This document shows, piece by piece, positions 43,432 to 50,463 of a stretch of DNA of 64,000 bases. The notes under the pieces were generated by a model that was given only the letters and a program-made list of their open reading frames with translations, made no database searches and had not been told where the DNA came from. A program made the translations under genes and the position numbers. Position 1 is the stretch's first letter; the number at the start of each line of letters is the position of its first letter. Origin of the DNA: DATFFO01 sp963744905. GTDB taxonomy: Bacteria > Actinomycetota > Acidimicrobiia > Spongiisociales > ZC4RG35. The stretch spans positions 992,001-1,056,000 of the forward strand of contig CAVUUV010000003.1 of NCBI GenBank assembly GCA_963744905.1, read 5' to 3'.

Positions 43432-43880
43432 GCGACCCATATGAGATCGAGGTGATCGAGCTGACCCCGACCCCGGCCGTGGTCCTGCCCCGGACCGTCC
43501 AGCAAAGCCTGCTGGGAGACAACATCGGCCGGGCCCTGGGCCGGATCCAGGCGGCGGTCACCGCGGCGCGGGTCCCGGTGGCGGGGGCTCCGTTCGTTCG
43601 GTATCTGTCCTTCGGGCCCGAGATCGAGATGGAGGTGGGGCTTCCGCTGGCCGAACCCCAGTCCATACCGGGCCTGCGAGCCGCCATCCTTCCCGGCGGC
43701 CCGGCCGCCTCGACCTGGCATACCGGGCCCTACGAGGGGCTCGCCGGGGCTTTCACCGCCGTTCGAACGTGGATCGAGGCCAACGCCGCCAGCGCCGGCC
43801 ATCCCTGGGAGTCATATTGGACCCCGGCCGATGCAGACCCGGCCCGGACTCAGATCGTCTGGCCGATCCAGGCCTCATGA
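43428..43880 (+). CDS. GyrI-like small-molecule-binding domain protein
   Basis: A 150-aa stand-alone GyrI-like/effector-binding domain (SOUL-type fold). It has VIELTPTPAVVLPRTV at the start, the ALGRIQAAVTAAR helix and WHTGPYEGLAGAFTAVRTWIE with the ligand-pocket aromatic region. The family binds drugs or toxins; there is no fused DNA-binding domain. The GTG at 43428 overlaps the final unit of the VNTR (GTGA), so it may depend on translation passing through it. Confidence 0.82.
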   Translation: MSDPYEIEVIELTPTPAVVLPRTVQQSLLGDNIGRALGRIQAAVTAARVPVAGAPFVRYLSFGPEIEMEVGLPLAEPQSIPGLRAAILPGGPAASTWHTGPYEGLAGAFTAVRTWIEANAASAGHPWESYWTPADADPARTQIVWPIQAS

Positions 43881-44299
43881 GTGCCCGCGACCGCATCGCC
43901 CCCGTTTTCGATCTCGCTCCCTTCATCCACTTGATCGGATACAAGCTGGTCGACGCCGGAGAGGGGTGGGTGGAGACGGCGCTGACCCTGGAGGAGAGGC
44001 ACCTGCAGCAGCACGGATACGCCCATGCCGGTGTGGTGACGACGATGGCCGACCACACCGCGGGGGGAGCCGCATCCACGGTTGTCCAACCCGGCAACTC
44101 CGTCCTCACTGCCATGCTCAGCATCCAGTTGCTGCGCCCCGCCCGCGGTGAAAGGCTCACGTGCCGGGGCGAGGTGGTGAAGCCGGGGAAGAGGATCATC
44201 GCCACCCAGGCGGACGTCCACTGCGACGGAAAGCACGTCGCCAGGCTCGAGGCCACGATGGCCGTCGTGCCGGTGGACATCGAGGCCACGGATGGGTGA
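43877..44299 (+). CDS. PaaI-family thioesterase
   Basis: A 140-aa hot-dog-fold acyl-CoA thioesterase. The key segment is HGYAHAGVVTTMADHTAGGA (about 46-65), with the HxG/ADH residues of PaaI-type enzymes. It hydrolyses acyl- or aryl-acyl-CoA esters; the substrate is unknown. The start overlaps the GyrI-like stop (ATGA). Its gene ends eight bases into the next, and all belong to the acyl-CoA carboxylase operon. Confidence 0.92.
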   Translation: MSARDRIAPVFDLAPFIHLIGYKLVDAGEGWVETALTLEERHLQQHGYAHAGVVTTMADHTAGGAASTVVQPGNSVLTAMLSIQLLRPARGERLTCRGEVVKPGKRIIATQADVHCDGKHVARLEATMAVVPVDIEATDG

Positions 44300-45065
44300 A
44301 ACCCCTCCCCTGGGCCCCGTCCTGGCCGACCTCGAAGGAGAGACCGACGCCCTGACGGACCTGTTGGCGGCCCTGACCACGGACCAATGGGAATTGGCGA
44401 CTCCCGCCCAACCCTGGACCATCGCCGACCAGATCGGTCACCTGGCTTACTTCGACGAGCAGGCGACCCTGGCCGTCACCGATCCCGATCAGTTTGCCGT
44501 CTCGGTCAACCAGGTCGCTGCCGCCCTCAACGATGTGGCCGCCCTGCATCGGGCCCGGGGCCATCGGGAAGCGGAGAACCTGAGCTGGTGGCAACAGGCG
44601 AGGGCCGATCTGCTAGCGGCGGCATCCGGCCTGGATCCGGACCAGCGCATCGCCTGGTACGGGCCCCCGATGAGGGCGAGCTCGTTCCTGGTGGCGCGCC
44701 TCATGGAAACCTGGGCTCACGGTACCGACGTGGCCGACACCCTGGGGACGAGCCTCCCGGTCACCGATCGCCTGTTCCGGGTGGCCGACCTGGGAGTACG
44801 CACCTTCTCGTGGTCGTTCGTCAACCGGAGTCTCGAAGTCCCCGAGGAGCGGGTGCGGGTGGCACTGCGGGGCCCGTCGGGAAGGGTGGTGGTATGGAAC
44901 GACCAGTACGACGCCTCCATCACCGGGCCCGTAGAGGAGTTCAGCCTGGTGGTCGCCCAGCGTCGTAACGTGGCCGACACCCACCTGGTGCTCGAAGGCG
45001 GCCTGGCCCGGCGTTGGATGGAGGTGGCCCAGGTCTTCGCCGGGCCTCCCGGCCCCGGCCGCTGA
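44292..45065 (+). CDS. TIGR03084-family metal-binding protein (DinB-like fold)
   Basis: A 257-aa protein of the TIGR03084 family, widespread in actinobacteria. It has a four-helix DinB/maleylpyruvate-isomerase-like N-terminal half with the metal His in DQIGHLAYFDEQA (about 46-58) and METWAHGTDVADTLG (about 136-150). The C-terminal half is a sterol-carrier-like region. Function unknown, possibly linked to acyl-CoA or xenobiotic metabolism through its neighbours. Overlaps the thioesterase by eight bases. Confidence 0.88.
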   Translation: MGETPPLGPVLADLEGETDALTDLLAALTTDQWELATPAQPWTIADQIGHLAYFDEQATLAVTDPDQFAVSVNQVAAALNDVAALHRARGHREAENLSWWQQARADLLAAASGLDPDQRIAWYGPPMRASSFLVARLMETWAHGTDVADTLGTSLPVTDRLFRVADLGVRTFSWSFVNRSLEVPEERVRVALRGPSGRVVVWNDQYDASITGPVEEFSLVVAQRRNVADTHLVLEGGLARRWMEVAQVFAGPPGPGR

Positions 45066-45100
45066 TCGACTCCGGACCGGACCGACCACCGTTACCCAGC

Positions 45101-45110
45101 GTCCAAAGAA
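45101..45110 (-). repeat. Solo half-site of the FFRR repeat
   Basis: GTCCAAAGAA preceded by CCGTTACCCAGC, close to the R2 arm of copy B at 57465-57474 (CCGTTCCTACGC). It lies between the convergent TIGR03084 and peroxiredoxin genes. Confidence 0.5.
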
Positions 45111-45131
45111 GCCTTGGGCGGCCGTCCACCC

Positions 45132-46505
45132 TCAGGCGGGGAGCAGGTCCTTCTTGAGGCGCTCGACGTGGCCGGTGGCCTTGACGTTCCGATAGGCCCG
45201 CTCCAGGTCGCCTTCGGGAGAGATGACGAAGGTGGAGCGAATCAGACCCTCCACCTCCTTGCCGTAGAGCTTCTTCATGCCCCAGGCCCCCAGCTTCTCG
45301 GCCAGGGCATGATCCTGGTCGGAGAGCAACGGGAAGGGCAGGTCCTCCTTCTTCTTGAATTCGGCGTTGAGGTCGGGCTCGTCGGGGCTGACGCCGACAA
45401 TGGCATACCCGGCATCCAGCAGCTCCCGGTACGAGTCGCGGAAGTCGCACGCCTCGGTGGTGCATCCGGGCGTCATCGCCTTGGGGTAGAAGAACACGAT
45501 CAGCCGCTGACCGGCGAAGTCGTCGGAGGAGACCAGATTGCCGTCCTGGTCGGGGAGATTGAATGAGACACTCATGGGAGTCACGCTAACGGGCGAGGCG
45601 AGAAATGCCCTACTGCCCGCCACCAGACCCGCTCCCGCCGGGAGCCAGTAGGAGACGATCCGGAACACGAGCACCGGTGCCACCACTTCCGCAGCAGGAA
45701 AGCCGTACAGAGCCATGGCCCCCACCAGACCGGCCTCGGCGAATCCCATTCCTCCCGGAGTGCCTGGGATGCCCGAGGCGAGCTGTGACACACCGAAGGC
45801 CGCCGCGGCCTGGACGGCGGTCACGTCCAGGTGGAACCCGGCCAGCACCAGGGCCAACACCATGGCCTCGGCGAGGAGCCGGCCCCACATGAACGTCTGG
45901 GACCGCCAGTCGACCGGAGCATCCACGATCGAAGGGCTGACCCGCCGCCGGATCCAGGTCGGCAGTTGGCGTCGCAGGGTCCCCAGGCGGGTGGCGGCCG
46001 CCATCAAGGCCAGGCCCACCACCACCGCGATAGTGGCCGCCACCACCACGCTGCCCTGCCACTCTTCGATCCTTCCTCGCACCTTCAACCACAGCAGAGC
46101 GGCTCCGGTGCCGATCAACAGGCCCGAGTAGTTGAGGGCCGTCGCCCGCACCGCCGCCCCGGCCGCACCCGGAGCCTGCCTGCGCACGGTCCACGCCATC
46201 GCCACCGGGGTCACCGCTCCACCCGCAGGTAGGAGCCGGGCCACGGTCGAACCCACCAGGGCAGCCTGGAATCCGAGCGACCTGCGGATCCGTCCTCCCC
46301 CCAGCTCGATCCCCTGCCGGAAGAGCTCGCCGAAAAACCACACCGAGCCGAGCTGGACCACCGCGGCTAGGGCGATCACTATCCAGGTGGAAGCGTTCAG
46401 CGGAGGAAGATCAACCGTATTGACCACGACCAGGAAGGCGATCGCGTAGACGAGGGCGGCGATCACCGCCGTCCTGCCCACATGCTGCAACCGGATCTCG
46501 GTCAT
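45132..46505 (-). CDS. Flippase-like membrane domain fused to peroxiredoxin Q (Bcp)
   Basis: One open frame of 457 aa. Residues 1-305 are a lysylphosphatidylglycerol-synthase-type (UPF0104/AglD-like) membrane domain with about eight helices and the GIPGTPGGMGFAEAGLVG block. Residues 311-457 are a complete thiol peroxidase of the PrxQ/Bcp type with peroxidatic C348 and resolving C353 (PGCTTEAC). No stop separates them. The Bcp part has its own ATG at 45575 and a TAGCGT box seven bases before it, so a separate 147-aa enzyme (45132-45575) may also be made. Starts overlapping plsY (ATGA). Confidence 0.85.
   Translation of the reverse strand: MTEIRLQHVGRTAVIAALVYAIAFLVVVNTVDLPPLNASTWIVIALAAVVQLGSVWFFGELFRQGIELGGGRIRRSLGFQAALVGSTVARLLPAGGAVTPVAMAWTVRRQAPGAAGAAVRATALNYSGLLIGTGAALLWLKVRGRIEEWQGSVVVAATIAVVVGLALMAAATRLGTLRRQLPTWIRRRVSPSIVDAPVDWRSQTFMWGRLLAEAMVLALVLAGFHLDVTAVQAAAAFGVSQLASGIPGTPGGMGFAEAGLVGAMALYGFPAAEVVAPVLVFRIVSYWLPAGAGLVAGSRAFLASPVSVTPMSVSFNLPDQDGNLVSSDDFAGQRLIVFFYPKAMTPGCTTEACDFRDSYRELLDAGYAIVGVSPDEPDLNAEFKKKEDLPFPLLSDQDHALAEKLGAWGMKKLYGKEVEGLIRSTFVISPEGDLERAYRNVKATGHVERLKKDLLPA
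45583..45588 (-). promoter_or_regulatory. Internal -10 box for a stand-alone Bcp transcript
   Basis: TAGCGT on the minus strand, then seven bases, then the ATG of the peroxiredoxin part (45575). The spacing matches other leaderless promoters in this window. It lies within the fused reading frame. Confidence 0.4.
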
Positions 46506-47161
46506 GTAGTGGCGGCTTCGTCCGCCGAGCCATGCAGAACCGGATCGGTGTCCCACACGGCCCTCACCGCCGCGGCCCTGAAACCGGGCGAACGCCCGTA
46601 GTTGCCCTGAACCCGGCGGGCGATGATCACCCAGCTGAGGGCCAGGGCCAATATCACCACGACCCCGGGCTGTCCGGCAGCGAGGGCAAACACCGGCAGT
46701 GAGCCCCAGCCGACGAAACCGCCCAGTCCTCCGCCGATTCGCCACCCCATCACCGCCCAGGCAGTGGTCCACAGCAACAGCACCGGGGCCACCCCGACGA
46801 CCACTCCCACCGCCGTCGCCATCCCCCTACCCGAGCGGCTACGCAGGTAGATCGACCAGTTGTGGCCTATCACCGCCGCCAGGCCGGCCAAGCTGACCGT
46901 CACCGAGGCCATGCCCAACCTTCTCACGACCAGCACCGGGATCAGACCCTTGAGGCCGTCGAGGACGGCGGCCACCACCCCGTAGCGGAGCCCGGCCAGC
47001 TTGGTCAGGTTCCCGGCACCAACGTTGCGGGTTCCCTGCTTGCGCAGGTCGACGTCGAGCATGAAACCGATCAGGAGCGCGAAGGGGACGGCCCCCAGCA
47101 GGTAGGCGGCCGCGGAGGCCGAAACGAGACCCAGCACGTCAGACATCGCCAGCACCATCAT
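46502..47161 (-). CDS. plsY: Glycerol-3-phosphate acyltransferase PlsY-like
   Basis: A 219-aa membrane protein of the PlsY family, which transfers acyl groups from acyl-phosphate to glycerol-3-phosphate. Motif 1 is AYLLGAVPFALLIG, motif 2 is GTRNVGAGNLTKLAG and motif 3 is VIGHNWSIYLRSRSGRGMAT (about 98-117), with an Arg in place of the usual GGKG Lys. Five to six membrane segments. Start could be 47161, 47158 or 47146. Coupled to the flippase-peroxiredoxin fusion. Confidence 0.82.
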   Translation of the reverse strand: MMVLAMSDVLGLVSASAAAYLLGAVPFALLIGFMLDVDLRKQGTRNVGAGNLTKLAGLRYGVVAAVLDGLKGLIPVLVVRRLGMASVTVSLAGLAAVIGHNWSIYLRSRSGRGMATAVGVVVGVAPVLLLWTTAWAVMGWRIGGGLGGFVGWGSLPVFALAAGQPGVVVILALALSWVIIARRVQGNYGRSPGFRAAAVRAVWDTDPVLHGSADEAATT

Positions 47162-47212
47162 CGCGGACTCAACCCCGACACCACTAGTCGGCCGACCCGA
47201 CTGGACCGCTGA

Positions 47213-48364
47213 TCAGGCATCGAAAGCCTCCCGGAGCAGGGCGGTGTACAACCAGGGCTCGACCAGGAAGGAGTCGTGGCCCTTGTCGCTGTGCACCGTG
47301 AACCACCGGGCAGGAACCCGGGCCCGGTTGAGGGCGTCGATCATGGCAGCCTGCTCGTCGGGGTAGAAGCAGACGTCGCTGTCGATGCTCAGCACCAGCC
47401 AGTTCTGCCTGCGGCATCCCTTGAGCAACGTGGGAACCGGCGCCCCGACCTGCTCAACCAGATCGAACCGCTGCCACACCTCCATCAACCGAAGGTAGGT
47501 GTTGGCATCGAAACGGCGAACGAACTTCTGGCCCTGGTGGAGCATGTATGACTCGAGGGGATGGCCTACCTGGTAGCCGCCCAGGTCCTCATGCTGGACC
47601 ACCTCGTCCCGGGCCCGCCGCCGCATGGCATCGAGAGACACGAAGGTCTTGTGACCGATCATCCGGGCGTGGGCCAGGCCGACCTCGGGTCCGCTCCCCC
47701 CGTAGTAGTCGCCCCCCTTGAACTCCGGGTCGGAGACGATGGCGAACATCTGCTCGAAGTTGTGGATCACCTGGAGGGAGGAGACCTCGAGGCCGGCGGC
47801 GATGGGGATCACGTTTCTCACCCGGTCCGGGTAACGGGTGGCCAGAACCACGCACATCATCCCGCCCACAGAGCCACCCACCACGGCGTGGACTCGCTCC
47901 ACGCCCAGGTCCTCGAGCAGCCTCATCTGGGAGTCGACCAGGTCGGTGAGAGTGAGCTCGGGAAACCGCGATCCGTACGGGCCGGAGGTGGCCGGGTCGA
48001 TGGAGGAGGGTCCGGTCGATCCGTAGCATCCACCCAGGTAGTTGACACAGATGACGGCGAAACGGTCTGTGTCCAGGGCTCTGCCGGGTCCGATGAACCC
48101 ATCCCACCAACCCTGTTGACACTCGTCCGTCCACCCCACCGACAGGCCGGGGACGACCCGGTTCCAACCGGCCGCATGCTGGCTACCGGTCAGGGCGTGG
48201 AACACCAAGATCACGTTCTCACCGTCGGGTCCGATCTCTCCGTACTGCTCATAGGCCAGGGTCACCTCGGACAGCACGCCCCCCTTCTGGAGGACGAAGG
48301 GTCCGTCCAGGCGATGAAAGCGGGTCTCTACGACCCCCACGCCATTCGAGGAGTCTCTAGTCAT
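47213..48364 (-). CDS. metX: Homoserine O-acetyltransferase
   Basis: Acylates homoserine for direct sulfhydrylation to homocysteine; 383 aa, alpha/beta hydrolase fold. The nucleophile Ser is in VVGGSVGGMM (about 157-166), the Asp in IDSDVCFYP and the His in KGHDSFLVE. Substrate signatures HALTGSQHAAG and LGGCYGSTGPSS match the MetX family. MetX and MetY are separated by an alpha/beta hydrolase gene; all three are on one strand. Acetyl versus succinyl donor cannot be told from these motifs. Confidence 0.94.
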   Translation of the reverse strand: MTRDSSNGVGVVETRFHRLDGPFVLQKGGVLSEVTLAYEQYGEIGPDGENVILVFHALTGSQHAAGWNRVVPGLSVGWTDECQQGWWDGFIGPGRALDTDRFAVICVNYLGGCYGSTGPSSIDPATSGPYGSRFPELTLTDLVDSQMRLLEDLGVERVHAVVGGSVGGMMCVVLATRYPDRVRNVIPIAAGLEVSSLQVIHNFEQMFAIVSDPEFKGGDYYGGSGPEVGLAHARMIGHKTFVSLDAMRRRARDEVVQHEDLGGYQVGHPLESYMLHQGQKFVRRFDANTYLRLMEVWQRFDLVEQVGAPVPTLLKGCRRQNWLVLSIDSDVCFYPDEQAAMIDALNRARVPARWFTVHSDKGHDSFLVEPWLYTALLREAFDA

Positions 48365-48382
48365 CAGGATTAGGCCAACACG

Positions 48383-49138
48383 CTACCGGCTCGTCGGCTT
48401 CCCGCCATCGACCAACCATTTCTCCAGGAGGCGATTGAATCGGCGGGGCTGCTGGAACATCGGCTCGTGACCGACCCCGCTCAGCAGCACGATCTCCGCC
48501 CCCGGAATCAGGCCGGCCAGCTCCATGGCGTCGCGGGCCGGTGTCATCCGGTCCTCCGATCCCGAGATCAGAAGGGTGGGCACCTCGATGCGAGAGGCGG
48601 TCTCGGCACAGTCGTATTCGGCGCAGGCCCCCAGGTCGCCGGCCAGGACGCCGGGGCGGCTACGTCTGACCAAGTGCTGGATGGCACCCTGGTGCCAGGT
48701 GCCCGGCTCCGGATGACCACCGGTGAATGACCCAGGCAATGACCAGCCCCCGATGAGAGCGGCCGCTCGCGCCAGATCCGTCTCGGCTGCCCCCATCAGC
48801 TGGGGATGCACCTTCATCTGGCGGGAGGCGCCCACCAGCACCAGCCTCCCTGCGATCCGGTTGGAACGGGAGGCCAGATCCACACTGATCAGGGACCCCA
48901 TCGAGTGGCCTATCAGGGTGGCTGGAGCCGCCAGACCGAGGTCCATCAGCTTCTTCTCCAACCAGTCGGCATAGGCGGAAATCGAGGTGAGGCCGGGCTG
49001 GCGATTCTCGCCATGACCGGGCAGATCCGGGGCCACGATCCGGTATCCCTGGTGAGCCAGACGACGCGACTGATACCTCCAGACGGTGTGATCCACGCCT
49101 GCCCCGTGGAGAAGGACAACCGTCTCGCCGTCGCTCAT
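48383..49138 (-). CDS. Alpha/beta hydrolase
   Basis: A 251-aa serine hydrolase. The oxyanion motif is LLHGAG (about 9-14), the nucleophile elbow is GHSMGS (about 74-79), with the acid in SGSEDRMTP and the His in GVGHEPMF. The substrate is unknown. It sits between metY (ATGA overlap, 49135-49138) and metX, 18 bases upstream of metX. Its position suggests a role near methionine synthesis, but no such enzyme is required, so it may be a passenger. Confidence 0.88.
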   Translation of the reverse strand: MSDGETVVLLHGAGVDHTVWRYQSRRLAHQGYRIVAPDLPGHGENRQPGLTSISAYADWLEKKLMDLGLAAPATLIGHSMGSLISVDLASRSNRIAGRLVLVGASRQMKVHPQLMGAAETDLARAAALIGGWSLPGSFTGGHPEPGTWHQGAIQHLVRRSRPGVLAGDLGACAEYDCAETASRIEVPTLLISGSEDRMTPARDAMELAGLIPGAEIVLLSGVGHEPMFQQPRRFNRLLEKWLVDGGKPTSR

Positions 49139-50439
49139 CGGCGGGCCGCCCGCAGAGCACGAGCCAGATCGGCGATCAGATCGTCGGGGTCCTCGAGGCC
49201 GACCGAGATCCTGACCAGCCCTTCGCTGATCCCCGCCGCGGCCAGAGCATCCGAATCCAGCTGAGCGTGGGTGGTCGACCCGGGGTGGATCACCAGGGAG
49301 CGGGCATCCCCGACGTTGGCCAGATGAGTGAAGACCCTCGTCGACTCTATGAAAGCCTGACCCGCGCTGCGGCCGCCCTCCAGCGTCACTGCCATCAGTG
49401 ACCCGGCGCCCCTGGGCATCAGCTTGGCGGCCAGATCGTGGTGGGGATGGGAATCCAGGCCGGGATAGCTGACCGACTCCACTCCCTCCTCCCCCTCCAG
49501 GTAGCGAGCCACGATTCCGGCGTTGCGCACATGCCGGTCCATGCGCACCGCCAATGTCTCCAGCCCTTCCAGCAAGCGGTAGGCCACCTCGGGCGACATG
49601 CAGGCGCCGAAGTCTCGCACTCCCTCGGCCCGGGACCGGGCGGCGAAGGCAGCAGTGCCGAAGTGATCGGTGAAGACGATCCCGTGGTAGGGGGCATAGG
49701 GCTCGGTCAACATGGGAAAACGGCCCGACCCAACCCAATCAAAGGTACCGGAGTCGACCAGCACCCCGCCGATCACCGAGCCGTGGCCGGAGATGAACTT
49801 GGTGGCCGAATGGAACACGATGTCGGCTCCCCACTCGGCCGGACGGCACAGGTAAGGGGAGGCGAAGGTGTTGTCCACTACCAGGGGGACCCCGGCTTCG
49901 TGCGCCACTTCCGCCAGACCGGGGAGGTCGGCCACGGCCATCGCCGGGTTGCCGATCGTCTCGGCCAGCACCAAACGGGTCTGGGGAGTGATGGCATCTG
50001 CCACCGCATCGAGATCCGATGCATCGACGAAGGTGGTGGTAACACCGAAACGGGGAAGAGTGTGGACCAGGAAGTTGACCGTTCCCCCATACAGCGAGGT
50101 CGAGGCGACGATGTGAGCCCCCGAGCCGGTCAGCGTGGTAGCGATGAGGGCAAAGGCCGCCTGGCCGGACGCGGTGGCCACCCCGGCCACACCACCCTCC
50201 AGGGCCGCCATCCGCTCCTCGAAAGCTGCCACGGTGGGATTGGAGATCCGGCTGTAGAGATGGCCGGGGATCTCGAGATTGAAGAGTGAGGCGGCATGGT
50301 CGGTGTCCTCGAACACGAAGGAGGAGGAGAGATAGATCGGGATGTTGGAGGCCCCGGTCCCCGGATCGGGGGGCACGCCCGCCGTCAGGGCCAGCGTTTC
50401 GAACCCCAGCGTGTCCGGCTTGATGCTGTCGTCACCCAT
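49135..50439 (-). CDS. metY: O-acetylhomoserine sulfhydrylase
   Basis: PLP enzyme making homocysteine from O-acetylhomoserine and sulfide, 434 aa, as expected for MetY. The PLP lysine is in HSATKFISGHG (about 211-221), and YSRISNPTVAAFEERMAALEGG with ATASGQAAF gives the cofactor phosphate/ring pocket. A TACCCT -10 box seven bases before the ATG gives a leaderless start. First gene of metY-hydrolase-metX. Confidence 0.94.
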   Translation of the reverse strand: MGDDSIKPDTLGFETLALTAGVPPDPGTGASNIPIYLSSSFVFEDTDHAASLFNLEIPGHLYSRISNPTVAAFEERMAALEGGVAGVATASGQAAFALIATTLTGSGAHIVASTSLYGGTVNFLVHTLPRFGVTTTFVDASDLDAVADAITPQTRLVLAETIGNPAMAVADLPGLAEVAHEAGVPLVVDNTFASPYLCRPAEWGADIVFHSATKFISGHGSVIGGVLVDSGTFDWVGSGRFPMLTEPYAPYHGIVFTDHFGTAAFAARSRAEGVRDFGACMSPEVAYRLLEGLETLAVRMDRHVRNAGIVARYLEGEEGVESVSYPGLDSHPHHDLAAKLMPRGAGSLMAVTLEGGRSAGQAFIESTRVFTHLANVGDARSLVIHPGSTTHAQLDSDALAAAGISEGLVRISVGLEDPDDLIADLARALRAARR

Positions 50440-50446
50440 TCTGGTG

Positions 50447-50452
50447 AGGGTA
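50447..50452 (-). promoter_or_regulatory. -10 box of leaderless metY promoter
   Basis: TACCCT on the minus strand, then seven bases, then the ATG at 50439. Confidence 0.45.
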
Positions 50453-50463
50453 GACCTCCCGGG

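Noticed and set aside
42116..43687. Minus-strand frame across the VNTR and carboxylase alpha gene
   Set aside because: It reads the GTG repeats as PHHHH-type low complexity and lies opposite clear coding sequence.
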